Positions 11,202-20,880 of a DNA stretch of 64,000 nucleotides are shown piece by piece. Each line of letters starts with the position of its first letter. Within the stretch, counting starts at the first letter, position 1. Origin of the DNA: JAJVHZ01 sp041395385 (GTDB lineage: Bacteria; Pseudomonadota; Gammaproteobacteria; JAJPIJ01). The DNA is taken from assembly GCA_041395385.1 (NCBI GenBank), contig JAWLAN010000007.1:195235-259234 (forward strand), read 5' to 3'. The position numbers and the translations under genes are program-made. The notes beneath the pieces were generated by a model. That model ran no database searches. It saw only the letters and a program-made list of their open reading frames with translations, and had not been told where the DNA came from.

Positions 11202-13094
11202 ATGAACAGCGTCAGCCGCCACGACCACAAGGCCAGCCTGTCGGCCCTCATGCTGGGCGCACTGGGCGTCGTCTACGGCGACATCGGCACCAGTCCGCTT
11301 TACGCCCTGCGCGAGTGCTTCCTCGCCTCCCACCACGCCCTGGCCGTCGACGAGGCCAACGTCCTCGGGGTGCTGTCGGTGATCTTCTGGGTACTCATCC
11401 TCGTCATCTCCATCGAGTACGTCGCCTTCATCCTGCGGGCGGACAACCGCGGCGAGGGCGGCATCCTCGCGCTGATGGCATTGGTGGTCGGACGGACCCG
11501 CAAGGAATCCGTCACCAAGCCGCTGTTCATCTTCCTCGGACTGGTCGGCGCCGCCCTTTTGTTCGCCGACGCCATGATCACCCCGGCCATCTCGGTGTTG
11601 AGTGCGGTCGAGGGGCTGGAGGTCGAGACCGCCCTGTTCAGGCCGTTCGTCGTGCCGATCGCCGTCACCATACTCGTCGTGCTCTACCTCTCGCAGCGCT
11701 ACGGTACGGCGCGCATCGGTGCCGTGTTCGGCCCGGTGATGATGTTGTGGTTCACCACGCTCGGCATCGTCGGCATCGCGCAGATCATCCAGGAACCGCA
11801 CGTGCTGCGCGCGCTCAATCCCGCCTACGCCGTCGACTTCTTCATGCACAACCAATGGGTGGCCTTCAAGGTCATGGGCTCGGTGTTCCTGGTCGTCACC
11901 GGCGGCGAGGCGCTTTACGCCGACATGGGGCATTTCGGCCGCAAGCCGATCCAGTACGCCTGGTTCGGCCTGGTGCTGCCGGGGCTGGCCCTGAACTACT
12001 TCGGCCAGGGCGCGCTGCTGCTGCGCTCCCCGGAGGTGCTGGAGAGTCTTTTCTACCAGACCGTGCCGACGTGGGCTCTGCTGCCGATGGTGGCGCTGGC
12101 CACCGTAGCCACGGTGATCGCCTCGCAGGCGGTCATCTCCGGGGCCTTCTCGGTCGCCAACCAGGGCATACAGCTCGGGTTCGTTCCGCGCCTGACCATC
12201 ATGCAGACCTCGGCGAAGGCGATCGGCCAGATCTATGTGCCGGCGGTCAACTGGGTCTTCATGTTCGGCACGCTGGGCCTGGTGCTCAGCTTCGGGGAAT
12301 CGGGGAGACTGGCCGCGGCCTACGGCGTGGCGGTGTCCACCACCATGCTGGCGACCACCCTGTTCCTGTTCTTCGTCGCGCGCCGCGTCTGGAAGTGGTC
12401 GGTGCCGGCCTCGATCCTCCTCGCCATCCCGTTCCTGTGCATCGACCTCACCTTCTTCACCTCCAACCTGTTGAAGATCCCCGTGGGCGGCTGGCTGCCG
12501 GTCGTCTTCGCGGTGATCATCTACTTCGCGATGGACACCTGGAAGAAGGGGCGCGACCTCCTGCAGACCAAGCTCGCGGAGGAGCACTTCGCCGTCGAGC
12601 TGTTCCTCGCCAGCATCGCCGGGAGCGGCCCGACGCGCGTCGCCGGTACGGCCGTGTTCCTCACCTCCGACGCCGGCGGCGTTCCGCGCTCGCTGCTGCA
12701 CAATCTCAAGCACAACAAGGTGCTGCACGAGACGGTGGTGCTGCTCACGGTGGAGACCGAGCGCATACCCTACGTCCCTGCCGAGGAGCGCATGGAGTTC
12801 GAGACCCTGGGCATGGGCCTGCATCGCATGCGCCTGAACTACGGGTTCCTCGAGCGGCCCGACGTCCCGGCGGCGCTGGAGGCCGTGGATCCGGCCGTGT
12901 TCAAGTACGACCTGATGGACACGACGTTCTTTCTGGGCCGCGAGACGATCATCGTCGGCACCGGCAAGTCGCGCCTGATGCGATGGCGGCGCCGGCTGTT
13001 CGCGGTGATGGCGCGCAACGCGCTGAGCGCGGCGAGCTTCTTCCGGCTCCCGGTCAACCGGGTGGTGGAGGTGGGATACCAGATCGAGCTGTAG
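11202..13094 (+). CDS. kup: KUP family low-affinity potassium transporter
   Basis: 630 residues, close to the usual length of Kup (about 620). The ATG was chosen because the conserved GVVYGDIGTSPLYAL motif then lies near residue 22, as expected; the frame is open for 58 codons more upstream. About 12 membrane segments are followed by a C-terminal cytosolic domain (after about residue 455). Known role: K+ uptake driven by the proton gradient at the inner membrane. It stands alone, transcribed toward motB. Confidence 0.95.
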   Translation: MNSVSRHDHKASLSALMLGALGVVYGDIGTSPLYALRECFLASHHALAVDEANVLGVLSVIFWVLILVISIEYVAFILRADNRGEGGILALMALVVGRTRKESVTKPLFIFLGLVGAALLFADAMITPAISVLSAVEGLEVETALFRPFVVPIAVTILVVLYLSQRYGTARIGAVFGPVMMLWFTTLGIVGIAQIIQEPHVLRALNPAYAVDFFMHNQWVAFKVMGSVFLVVTGGEALYADMGHFGRKPIQYAWFGLVLPGLALNYFGQGALLLRSPEVLESLFYQTVPTWALLPMVALATVATVIASQAVISGAFSVANQGIQLGFVPRLTIMQTSAKAIGQIYVPAVNWVFMFGTLGLVLSFGESGRLAAAYGVAVSTTMLATTLFLFFVARRVWKWSVPASILLAIPFLCIDLTFFTSNLLKIPVGGWLPVVFAVIIYFAMDTWKKGRDLLQTKLAEEHFAVELFLASIAGSGPTRVAGTAVFLTSDAGGVPRSLLHNLKHNKVLHETVVLLTVETERIPYVPAEERMEFETLGMGLHRMRLNYGFLERPDVPAALEAVDPAVFKYDLMDTTFFLGRETIIVGTGKSRLMRWRRRLFAVMARNALSAASFFRLPVNRVVEVGYQIEL

Positions 13095-13144
13095 GGACGC
13101 CGGTGCGGCGCCCGCGGCCCTCGCGCGCGCTTGAGTCCCGCCGC

Positions 13145-14197
13145 TCAGGCGTCGGCGTCGTCGGGCTTCTTCTTGCGCGTGGTGCCCGCGGCCGACGATT
13201 TCGCGGTCTTCTTCCTGGTGGTCTCCGCGGCCGACTTCTTTGCCGGAGCCGGGGCCGGGGCTTCGGCGCCCGGCGTGTTGCCGGCCTGCGGCACGGCTGC
13301 GCCTTCGCCTTCCGAGACCGCCTTCTCCGTGTCCTTGTTCATGACCACGATGCTGATGCGGCGATTGATCGGGTTGTACGGGTTCTTCTTGTCGAACAAC
13401 ACCGAGTCGCTCAGTCCGACCACGCGCCCGATCTTCGCCTCGCTCAGTCCGGCCTCCACCAGCGTGCGGCGTGCGGCGTTGGCGCGATCGGCGGACAGCT
13501 CCCAGTTGCTGTAGCCGTTGGTGCTGGCGAACGGAGTGCGGTCGGTGTGGCCGGAGATGCTGATCCGGTTGCCGGACTTGTTGATGACGCGCGAGACCTC
13601 CTTGAGAATGGTCTGGGTGTAGCTCTTCAGGTTGGCGCTGCCGCTGTCGAACATCGGCCGGTTTTCCTTGTCGACGATCTGGATGCGCAGCCCCTCGCTG
13701 GTGATGTCCAGCAGCAGCTGGTCCTTGAACGGCGCCAATGCCTGGCCGGCCTCGATGCTCTTCTTCAGGTCCTCGAGCAGGGACTCCATCTCGTCGCGTT
13801 CCTTCTTGCGGGCCATCTCGTCGAGCTCCTCGGCGGTGATGTCCTCCAGGGTGGCCTTGCCCGCGTTGGCGTCGTCGCTCTCGGTCTCGATCTCGCCCGG
13901 GTTGTTGTGCTGCAGGGGATTCACGCCCTCCCCGGTGGGGACGTCCATCTCGCCGCCGTGCTTGATCATGCTGTTGCTCGCGCCGCCGGGACCGGGCACG
14001 GCGCTGGGGTTGTTGAAGTAGTCGGAGATAGCGGCCTTCTGCTCCGGCGTGGTGGATCCGAGCAGCCACATCAGCATGAAGAAGGCCATCATGGCCGTCA
14101 CGAAATCGGCGAACGCGACCTTCCACGAGCCGCCGTGATGGCCGTGCCCGCCCTTCTTGATCCGCTTGATGATGATCGGCTGGTTGTCGTTCGCCAT
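13145..14197 (-). CDS. motB: Flagellar motor protein MotB
   Basis: 350 residues. One N-terminal membrane helix contains the proton-binding Asp31 in AFADFVTAMMAFF. A linker follows, then a C-terminal OmpA/MotB peptidoglycan-binding domain with SISGHTDRTPF (about 230-240) and ELSADRANAARRTLVEAG. The last 30 residues are Lys/Ala/Thr-rich, like a low-complexity histone-type tail. MotB anchors the stator to murein and carries protons with MotA. It follows motA by 36 bases. No other flagellar genes are in the window. Confidence 0.95.
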   Translation of the reverse strand: MANDNQPIIIKRIKKGGHGHHGGSWKVAFADFVTAMMAFFMLMWLLGSTTPEQKAAISDYFNNPSAVPGPGGASNSMIKHGGEMDVPTGEGVNPLQHNNPGEIETESDDANAGKATLEDITAEELDEMARKKERDEMESLLEDLKKSIEAGQALAPFKDQLLLDITSEGLRIQIVDKENRPMFDSGSANLKSYTQTILKEVSRVINKSGNRISISGHTDRTPFASTNGYSNWELSADRANAARRTLVEAGLSEAKIGRVVGLSDSVLFDKKNPYNPINRRISIVVMNKDTEKAVSEGEGAAVPQAGNTPGAEAPAPAPAKKSAAETTRKKTAKSSAAGTTRKKKPDDADA

Positions 14198-14233
14198 GGC
14201 GCCTTCCCCTTACCGCCCGCTCGCCGGCGCGAT

Positions 14234-15088
14234 CTACTTCTTCTGCTTCACGTGCGCTTCCAGTTCCCTGAAGCTCGGCCGCTCGTTGGAGAAGATGGCC
14301 TTGCGCCCGAACTCCACCGCGACCTGCGGCGCGTAGCCCTGCAGGGAGGCGACGATGGTCGTCTTCAGGCATTTGTAGAACTGGGATTCATCGCGGCCGA
14401 TGTGCTCCATCAGCGAGGAGAACGGGCCGAAGAAGCCGTAGGCGAACAGGATGCCGAGCAGGGTGCCGACCAGCGCCACGGCGACGTGATGGCCGAGCTC
14501 CTCCGGCGGCCCGCCGAGGTGGCTCATGGTAATGACGATGCCGAGCACCGCGGCGACGATACCGAAGCCCGGCAGGCCGTCGGCGATGCGCGAGACCGCG
14601 GAGGGCACCTGGTGGGCCTCCTCGTGGTGCGTCTCCAGCTCGACCTCCATCAGGTTCTCCAGCTCGATGGCGTTCATGTTGCCGCCGACCATCATCCGCA
14701 GGTAGTCGGTGATGAAGTCCACGACGTGGTGATCCTTCTGGATCGTCGGGTATTTCTTGAAGATGGCGCTCTTCTCGGGCTCCTCGACGTCCGCTTCCAG
14801 CGCCATCAGGCCTTCCTTGCGGGCCTTGGTCAGCAGGTCGTACATGAGCGCGAGCGCGTCCATGTACAGCGGCTTCTTGTACCTGGAGCCCTTGAACAGG
14901 GCCCCGAAGCCCTTCAGCACCGATTTGATGACCTTGAAGGGATTGGAGATGATGAAGGCGCCGACGGCGGCGCCCAGGATGACGAGCAGTTCCAGCGGCT
15001 GGATGATGGCGCCGATGTGCCCGCCCGACAGGACGAAGCCTGACAGGATGCAGCCCATCATCACGATGATCCCGCCGATAACGTTCAT
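14234..15088 (-). CDS. motA: Flagellar motor stator protein MotA
   Basis: 284 residues from the ATG in MNVIGGIIVMMGC, which matches the usual MotA N-terminus and has GAGGG upstream; another ATG 18 bases earlier is possible. It has four membrane segments and the large cytosolic loop between helices 2 and 3. The C-terminal region (GRKAIFSNERPSFRELE) is typical of proton-type MotA. It forms the stator channel with MotB, encoded next. Confidence 0.95.
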   Translation of the reverse strand: MNVIGGIIVMMGCILSGFVLSGGHIGAIIQPLELLVILGAAVGAFIISNPFKVIKSVLKGFGALFKGSRYKKPLYMDALALMYDLLTKARKEGLMALEADVEEPEKSAIFKKYPTIQKDHHVVDFITDYLRMMVGGNMNAIELENLMEVELETHHEEAHQVPSAVSRIADGLPGFGIVAAVLGIVITMSHLGGPPEELGHHVAVALVGTLLGILFAYGFFGPFSSLMEHIGRDESQFYKCLKTTIVASLQGYAPQVAVEFGRKAIFSNERPSFRELEAHVKQKK

Positions 15089-15349
15089 ATTCCCTCGCCC
15101 CCACATCCGGCTCGCAGATAACCTTCGAATCTATCGACCGTATCGGCCGTTTCTTGACCTGGGCAGAGGCCCCCGGGACCGGCCGGCGCCGCCGACGGCA
15201 GGAGCATCGCCGGGCGCATGGCCGCGGGCCGGCGCACCCTCTGGCCGAGGGACGGAGGGCGGGCAGGGGCAGATCTCCTTCAGCTTCCTTGTGCGCGCGC
15301 GTTCGCGTTACACTCGCCAAGGGGTGCTACACCGCGGGGAATCCATAAC

Positions 15350-16753
15350 GTGAACAATATCTTCCGTACCAAGCATCTGACGCCGGACACCCATGGACAA
15401 AGCGGGCTGCGGCGCTGCCTGACGGCCTTCGACCTGACCCTGCTGGGCGTCGGCGCCATCATCGGCACCGGCATCTTCGTGCTGACCGGCATCGCCGCGG
15501 CCACCCAGTCCGGCCCGGCGGTGGTGCTCTCCTTCATCGTCTCGGGCATCGCCTGCACCTTCGCGGCGCTGTCCTACGCCGAGCTCTCGTCGAGCGTGGG
15601 CGGATGCGGCAGCGCCTACGGCTACAGCTACGCCGCCTTCGGCGAGGTCTTCGCCTGGATCATCGGCTGGGACCTGATCCTCGAATACGGCGTGGCGGTC
15701 GCGGCCGTGGCCAACGGCTGGTCGGGTTACTTCGGCAGGGTGCTCGGGCTGATGGGTTTCACCATCCCGGAGATGTGGACCAAGGCGCCGTCCATGGGCG
15801 GCTACGTGAACCTGCCCGCGGTGGGGATCGTCTTCCTGCTGATGGTGCTGCTCATCATCGGGGTGAAGGAGAGCGCGCGCACCAACGCGATCGCCGTGGC
15901 CATCAAGCTGGGGACGATCGCGGTGTTCCTGGCGGTGGCCGTGTTCAACGTCCATCCCGAGAACTGGTCGCCGTTCATGCCGTTCGGCTGGTTCGGCCAC
16001 GGCGAGGACGGCAGGCCGATAGGCGTGCTCGCCGGCGCCTCGCTGGTATTCTTCGCGTACGTCGGCTTTGACGCCGTGTCCACGGCCGCGGAAGAGGCGA
16101 GCAATCCTAAGCGCGATCTGCCGATCGGCATTATCGGCTCGCTGCTGTTCTGCACGATCATCTATATCGTGGTCTCGGGTCTCCTGACCGGCATGGTGCC
16201 CTACACCTCGCTCAACGTCTCCTATCCGGTCGCCTATGCGCTGGAGCAGGTCGGTGTGCGCTGGGCCTCGGCGCTGGTCGCGACCGGCGCCTTCATGGGA
16301 CTGACCACCGTGATGCTGGTGCTCTATTACGGCTTGACGCGCATCATCTTCGCGATGGGGCGCGACGGCCTGCTGCCGCCTTATCTCGGCCACGTCAATC
16401 CGCGCACGCAGACGCCGGTGCGCGTGATCACCATCTGCGGCGTGCTGATGATGGTGATCGCCGGCTTCATCCCGCTGGGCGAGCTGGCCGAGCTGGTGAA
16501 CATCGGCACGCTGGCGGCCTTCGTGATGGTCTGCATCGGCGTCATCGTGCTGCGCCGGACCCGGCCCGACATGCATCGTCCGTTCGTCACGCCGTGGAGC
16601 CCGCTCTTCCCGCTGCTGGGGGCGCTGTCGTGCGGCGCGCTGATGGCCTTCCTGCCCGTGCACACCTGGGAGCGGTTCATCATCTGGCTGGCGATCGGCA
16701 TGGTGATCTATTTCGGCTACTCGGTTCGTCACAGCCGGCTTGCGACCGCCTGA
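15350..16753 (+). CDS. APC-superfamily amino acid permease (cationic amino acid transporter type)
   Basis: 467 residues from a GTG; the frame is open upstream without homology. The hallmark is LLGVGAIIGTGIFVLTGIAA near residue 32, the unwound helix 1 of APC transporters. About 12 membrane segments follow. Further conserved stretches are FFAYVGFDAVSTAAEE (about 228-243) and NPKRDLPIGI. The closest recognised group is the YfnA/CAT-like permeases. Inner-membrane amino acid uptake is inferred; the specific amino acid is not readable. Confidence 0.9.
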   Translation: MNNIFRTKHLTPDTHGQSGLRRCLTAFDLTLLGVGAIIGTGIFVLTGIAAATQSGPAVVLSFIVSGIACTFAALSYAELSSSVGGCGSAYGYSYAAFGEVFAWIIGWDLILEYGVAVAAVANGWSGYFGRVLGLMGFTIPEMWTKAPSMGGYVNLPAVGIVFLLMVLLIIGVKESARTNAIAVAIKLGTIAVFLAVAVFNVHPENWSPFMPFGWFGHGEDGRPIGVLAGASLVFFAYVGFDAVSTAAEEASNPKRDLPIGIIGSLLFCTIIYIVVSGLLTGMVPYTSLNVSYPVAYALEQVGVRWASALVATGAFMGLTTVMLVLYYGLTRIIFAMGRDGLLPPYLGHVNPRTQTPVRVITICGVLMMVIAGFIPLGELAELVNIGTLAAFVMVCIGVIVLRRTRPDMHRPFVTPWSPLFPLLGALSCGALMAFLPVHTWERFIIWLAIGMVIYFGYSVRHSRLATA

Positions 16754-16769
16754 GCGGCGGTGCGCGCGC

Positions 16770-17522
16770 CTAGAGCTGCTCGAGATAGGCCACGCCGCCC
16801 AGTTGCCGCATCTGGCGCATGATCCAGGCGCGGCGATCCAGGACGTAGCCGGACGGCGCCTCGGCGCGCAGACGCAGCGGGTTGGGAAGCACGGCGGCCA
16901 GCAGTGCGGCGTCGCCGGCGCTGAGCGAGCCGGGCGCGCGGCGCAGGAGATAGGTGGACGCAGCCGGCACGCCGTAAACCCCGTCGCCGAACTGGGCGAT
17001 GTTCAGATACACCTCCAGGGTGCGGCGCTTGCTCCAGGCCATCTCGATCAGCGCCGTGAACCACGCCTCGAGCCCCTTGCGAAACATGCTCTTGCCTGGC
17101 CAGAGGAACAGGTTCTTCGCGACCTGCTGCGAGATGGTGCTGGCGCCGCGCACGGTGCCCTCGCGCCGGTTGCGCTGCCACGCCTTGCGGATGGCCCGCA
17201 GGTCGAAGCCGGAGTGGTGGGGGAAGAGCTGATCCTCGGCGGCGATCACCGCCAGCGCCGCATTGGGCGAGAGCTTTTCCCAATCGAGCCACACGTAACG
17301 CGTCCGGTAGTCCTCGCGGCCGTCGCGCAACGCCTGCCATTTCGCCCGCAGCATGAAGGCGCTGGTGGGGGGATCGAGATGCCGCAAGGCCAGCACCGGG
17401 CCCGCCGTCATCACCAGGAACACGCACAGCACCGCGGCGATCCATCGCCAGGGGCGAAATCGTCTCGGCGTCCTTCGGCGCGCCATCGCGCGCCGGCGTT
17501 TTCGGTCCGGGTCCGGATGCAT
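16770..17522 (-). CDS. mtgA: Monofunctional biosynthetic peptidoglycan transglycosylase
   Basis: 250 residues. After a basic N-terminus and one membrane anchor (WIAAVLCVFLVMTAG, about 28-42) comes a GT51 domain: VIAAEDQLFPHHSGFD with the catalytic Glu (about residue 96), then RGASTISQQVAKNLFLW and EVYLNIAQFGDGVYG. It polymerises lipid II glycan strands at the periplasmic face. Length is normal for MtgA (about 240). It converges with the permease gene. Confidence 0.95.
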   Translation of the reverse strand: MHPDPDRKRRRAMARRRTPRRFRPWRWIAAVLCVFLVMTAGPVLALRHLDPPTSAFMLRAKWQALRDGREDYRTRYVWLDWEKLSPNAALAVIAAEDQLFPHHSGFDLRAIRKAWQRNRREGTVRGASTISQQVAKNLFLWPGKSMFRKGLEAWFTALIEMAWSKRRTLEVYLNIAQFGDGVYGVPAASTYLLRRAPGSLSAGDAALLAAVLPNPLRLRAEAPSGYVLDRRAWIMRQMRQLGGVAYLEQL

Positions 17523-17635
17523 CGGGCGAAACGGGGGGCGGCCGGCGTGCGGGCGCTGATTCGCGGTCCCTGCGCGGGTGCGGGCGGCACGCCTGCGGCG
17601 CGCGCCCGCGGATTCCGGCGCTATTCTATCGCCCC

Positions 17636-18697
17636 ATGAGCGAGATTGTGTGCTCCTGCCGCGCCGGCTTCGAGCGCGACTGCCGCGAGGAATTCGTGAA
17701 AAGGGCGCTGGCGCGCGGCATGGGGCCGTTGCCGGGCGCGTCGATCCCGGGGACCGGATACGTCGCCGTCCGCACTGCCGGTTCCGACGGCGACGAGGAG
17801 GGATTGCGCGCGCTGCTCGCGCCGTGGCCGGTGTTCGCCCGGCAGACGTGGCTCGCGCGGGCCTGGCTTCCGGATCTTCCCGCCCGCGATCGGGTGAGCC
17901 CGATCCTGACCGCGGCCGCCGCGCTGCGTCAGCGCGTGAGCGAGGTGTGGGTGGAGACCGCCGATGCGGCCGCGACGCGTCTGCTGATGCCGCTGTGCCG
18001 CGGCCTGGAGCGTCATCTGCGAACGGCTCTCACGACGAGCGGGCTGTTGCGGCCGGAAGCCGGACTGCCCCGCCTGCACGTCTTTCTTGCCGCCTCCACG
18101 AGCGCCTACCTGGGCTATGCGGATCCGCGCGAGACCTCGCCCTGGCCGATGGGGATCCCGCGGCTGCGCATGCCGCGCGCGGCCCCGAGCCGCTCGGTGC
18201 TGAAGCTCGAGGAGGCCTTGCTGGTGTTCCTGACCGAGGCGCAACGCCGCCGCAGCCTGAAGCCCGGCATGCTCGCCGTCGATCTCGGCGCAGCGCCGGG
18301 CGGATGGAGCTGGCTGCTCGCTCGTCACAGCCTGAGGGTGATTGCCGTGGACAATGGCCGGCTCGCGCCGGCCGCGATCGCGACCGGGCTGGTCGAGCAC
18401 CGGCGCGAGGACGGCTTCGATTTCCGCCCGCGGGGGAAGGTGGACTGGATGGTGTGCGACATCGTCGAGCAGCCCTCGCGCGTGGCGCAGCGCATGAGCC
18501 AGTGGTTCGCGCACTCCTGGTGCCGGCACGCCGTGTTCAATTTGAAGCTGCCGATGAAGCGACGCTACGAGGCGGTGATCGAGGCGCGCGCCACCATCGA
18601 GCGGGCGTTGGCCGGGCGCAAGTTCGACCTCGCATTCCGGCAGCTCTATCACGACCGCGAGGAGGTCACCGGTTTCTACCGCGACCTGCAAGGCTGA
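17636..18697 (+). CDS. rlmM: 23S rRNA (cytidine(2498)-2'-O)-methyltransferase
   Basis: 353 residues, typical of RlmM. The N-terminal THUMP-like half begins MSEIVCSCRAGFERDCREEF. The C-terminal RrmJ/FtsJ-like methyltransferase has the SAM loop VDLGAAPGGWSWLLARH (about 217-233), the acidic VDWMVCDIVEQP and a C-terminal NLKLPMKRRYE lysine motif. It modifies 23S rRNA C2498 with SAM. The stop overlaps the next ATG (ATGA), coupling it to a glycosyltransferase-like gene. Confidence 0.95.
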   Translation: MSEIVCSCRAGFERDCREEFVKRALARGMGPLPGASIPGTGYVAVRTAGSDGDEEGLRALLAPWPVFARQTWLARAWLPDLPARDRVSPILTAAAALRQRVSEVWVETADAAATRLLMPLCRGLERHLRTALTTSGLLRPEAGLPRLHVFLAASTSAYLGYADPRETSPWPMGIPRLRMPRAAPSRSVLKLEEALLVFLTEAQRRRSLKPGMLAVDLGAAPGGWSWLLARHSLRVIAVDNGRLAPAAIATGLVEHRREDGFDFRPRGKVDWMVCDIVEQPSRVAQRMSQWFAHSWCRHAVFNLKLPMKRRYEAVIEARATIERALAGRKFDLAFRQLYHDREEVTGFYRDLQG

Positions 18698-19779
18698 TGC
18701 GGACACGAACCCTGTACGTCGCGATCACCTATCACGGCTATGGGCACATCGCCCAGACCGCGCCCGTGGTCAACGCGCTGTGCGCGCGCCGGCCCGATCT
18801 GCGCGTGGTCGTGGAATCCGCCGCGCCGCGGGCGGTGCTGTCGAACCACTTTCACGTGCCGTTCGAGCACGTGGAATGCGGCACGGACTTCGGCATGGTC
18901 ATGCACGACTCGCTGGACGTCGACGCGCCCGCGAGTCACGCGCGCTACCTCGCCCAGCTCGCGCGCTGGGAGGAGGAGATCGAGGCGTCGGTGCAGCGAC
19001 TGCGCCGGCACCGCCCCTCGCTGCTGCTCGGCAACGTGCCCTACGTCCCGCTGCTCGCGGCGCGCCGTTTCGGCTGCCCGGCGATCGCGCTGTGCTCGCT
19101 GAACTGGGCGGAGATCTACCTGCCGTATTGCGCGGCGTTGCCGGGGGCCGCGGAGGTGCATGCGCGCCTGCTCGGGGCCTATGCCTTGGCGCATGTCTTC
19201 ATCCGCCCGGCGCCGAGCATGCCGATGCCGGCGCTCGCCAACACGCTCGGGGTGGGCCCGATCGCGCGCACCGGCCGGCGCGATCCGGCGCGCCTGAAGT
19301 CGTGCCTCGGACTCGCGCCCGGCACGCGCGTCGTGGCCGTGTTCATGGGCGGGGTCCCCACACCGCTGCCGCTGGCGCGCTGGCCCCGATCCGAGGGTGT
19401 GCACTGGCTGGTGGGCGGCAGCGACTGCCCGCAGCGTCCGGACATGACGCCGCTCGATCGACCCGGCATGCCCTACATCGACGTCGTGACGAGTTGCGAT
19501 GCGCTGATCACGAAGCCGGGATACGGCGGGTTCGCCGAGGCCGCATGCAACGGCATACCCGTGCTCTACGTCGAGCGCGAGGGATGGCCGGAATCGCCCT
19601 ACCTCGTCACCTGGCTGGGGCAGCACGCGCGATGCCTGGCGCTCGATCGGGCCGCACTCACGACCGGCGCGGTCGTGGCGCGGCTTCGGCAGTTGTGGGC
19701 CATGCCGGCCCGGCCGGCGGTGCCGCCGCGCGGCATCGCAGAGGCGGCCGAGCGTCTGGCGGCCGTGATCAACGAATGA
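18697..19779 (+). CDS. Glycosyltransferase-like protein (MGT/GT-B type)
   Basis: 360 residues; its ATG overlaps the rlmM stop. The N-terminal ITYHGYGHIAQTAPVVNAL is the start of a GT-B nucleotide-sugar transferase fold. The C-terminal half has the acceptor/donor pattern CDALITKPGYGGFAEAACNG (about 266-285), resembling the UDP-GlcNAc/MurG-like donor site, followed by LYVEREGWPESPYL. No signal peptide. Donor and acceptor are unknown. It ends 15 bases before a strong terminator hairpin. Confidence 0.75.
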   Translation: MRTRTLYVAITYHGYGHIAQTAPVVNALCARRPDLRVVVESAAPRAVLSNHFHVPFEHVECGTDFGMVMHDSLDVDAPASHARYLAQLARWEEEIEASVQRLRRHRPSLLLGNVPYVPLLAARRFGCPAIALCSLNWAEIYLPYCAALPGAAEVHARLLGAYALAHVFIRPAPSMPMPALANTLGVGPIARTGRRDPARLKSCLGLAPGTRVVAVFMGGVPTPLPLARWPRSEGVHWLVGGSDCPQRPDMTPLDRPGMPYIDVVTSCDALITKPGYGGFAEAACNGIPVLYVEREGWPESPYLVTWLGQHARCLALDRAALTTGAVVARLRQLWAMPARPAVPPRGIAEAAERLAAVINE

Positions 19780-19794
19780 GAGGGCAGGGAAACG

Positions 19795-19826
19795 CGCGGC
19801 GGCGGCCCGTCGGGTCCGCCGCCGCG
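19795..19826. terminator. Bidirectional terminator-like hairpin
   Basis: Perfect 11-base stem CGCGGCGGCGG with a 10-base loop lies between two convergent genes. There is no T-tract. Confidence 0.6.
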
Positions 19827-19839
19827 ATTGGAGGCGAAA

Positions 19840-20160
19840 TCAGCTCGCTGCGACCTTCTTCAGTCTTACCTGCACCTTGCTCTGATCGTCGTGGAACGAC
19901 TCCATCCCGGTTTTCAGCGCCGTCGTGCCGGCCTTGAAAAGCGGATTGTCGAATGACAGGCAGCTCATCTTCCAGCACGCGTCCATCATCGAAAGCTGGA
20001 TCTCCATCCAGTTCTTCCAGGCGTCGAAACCCATCTGATACAAGGTGCCGAAGCTCCCGGGATCGCCCCACGCCCGCCACTGAGTCTCGGCCAGACGCAT
20101 GCTGCGGTCCATGAACTCGGTCATCTCGGTCATGGATTTCGACGTGTCAGTCGTCGTCAT
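19840..20160 (-). CDS. Small phasin-like protein
   Basis: 106 residues with no signal or membrane segment, rich in amphipathic helix (MTEFMDRSMRLAETQWRAWG, then FDAWKNWMEIQLSMMDACW). The pattern of aromatic, amphipathic helices resembles phasins that coat polyhydroxyalkanoate granules, but no PHA synthesis gene is in the window, so this is a weak inference. It is transcribed after the host-attachment-type gene on the same strand, about 120 bases away. Confidence 0.6.
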   Translation of the reverse strand: MTTTDTSKSMTEMTEFMDRSMRLAETQWRAWGDPGSFGTLYQMGFDAWKNWMEIQLSMMDACWKMSCLSFDNPLFKAGTTALKTGMESFHDDQSKVQVRLKKVAAS

Positions 20161-20283
20161 GGTGTGGACCTCCTCGAATTGCTCTGCTTGGCGTCCGAGC
20201 CGGTGGGAACACCGCCCCCCTCCCGGGGGCGGAAAAGAACCGGGGCCGGTCGGCCGCCGCGACGCAGGCCCGGTGATGCCGGA

Positions 20284-20724
20284 TTATTCGCTCGCCGTCC
20301 GCAGGTGAGTGCTGATGGCCGTCGGATCCAGGCGCACCAGGTCCTGATTGAGCGTCTTGACGATCCGGTCGACCGAGTTGGCGCTCAGCCGCTTGCGAAG
20401 CTCGCCGAGGAAGCGGGGCGCGGCGACGATGATCAGCTGCTCGAACTGACCCTGCGCGCGCGCCTCGTCGATGCGCTCGGCGACCTCGTGGGCGAACATC
20501 TGCATCTGATGTTCGTCCGGGTCGTTGCGTGTCTCGTAGGAGTGATGCACCGACCCGCTTGCGGAGCTGAACGAGCGGCCCGGGCGGTCCTGCGAGAGCT
20601 CGCGCGTGGGCTTCCTGCCCTCCGGGTTGACGAGATCGGCAAGCTCCTGCAACTGGCCGTCGGCCCCCATGCGGGAGAAGAAACGGGCTCGCGCGGAATC
20701 GGCAACCACCACCCACTGACGCAT
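20284..20724 (-). CDS. Host attachment family protein (PF10116)
   Basis: 146 residues from the ATG in MRQWVVVADSARARFF, the usual N-terminus; the frame extends 17 codons upstream without conservation. The family pattern continues with LVNPEGRKPTRELSQDRPGR and the C-terminal FEQLIIVAAPRFLGELR. The family was named for Agrobacterium attachment genes and resembles eRF1/Baeocin-type nuclease folds. Its actual role is unclear. No signal peptide. Confidence 0.85.
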   Translation of the reverse strand: MRQWVVVADSARARFFSRMGADGQLQELADLVNPEGRKPTRELSQDRPGRSFSSASGSVHHSYETRNDPDEHQMQMFAHEVAERIDEARAQGQFEQLIIVAAPRFLGELRKRLSANSVDRIVKTLNQDLVRLDPTAISTHLRTASE

Positions 20725-20880
20725 GCAACACCCTCCATCGACCGTAGAAGTAGAATGAAAACAGGAAGCTACCAATTCTGGCGACCCGGTCCCTGATTCG
20801 GATCAGCCGTGCGGCCCCGTTCGACAGCGGCAGCCGCTTTCAGGATAATGTCGCCTTTTTTCAGCGGGATGACAGCAAAT

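Noticed and set aside
11073..14372. A 1099-codon open frame on the minus strand crossing kup and motB
   Set aside because: Shadow of kup and out of frame with motB; no domain.
20212..20232. GC hairpin as a terminator
   Set aside because: CCGCCCCC/GGGGGCGG can pair but lies upstream of the phasin-like gene rather than at a gene end and has no T-run; function undetermined.
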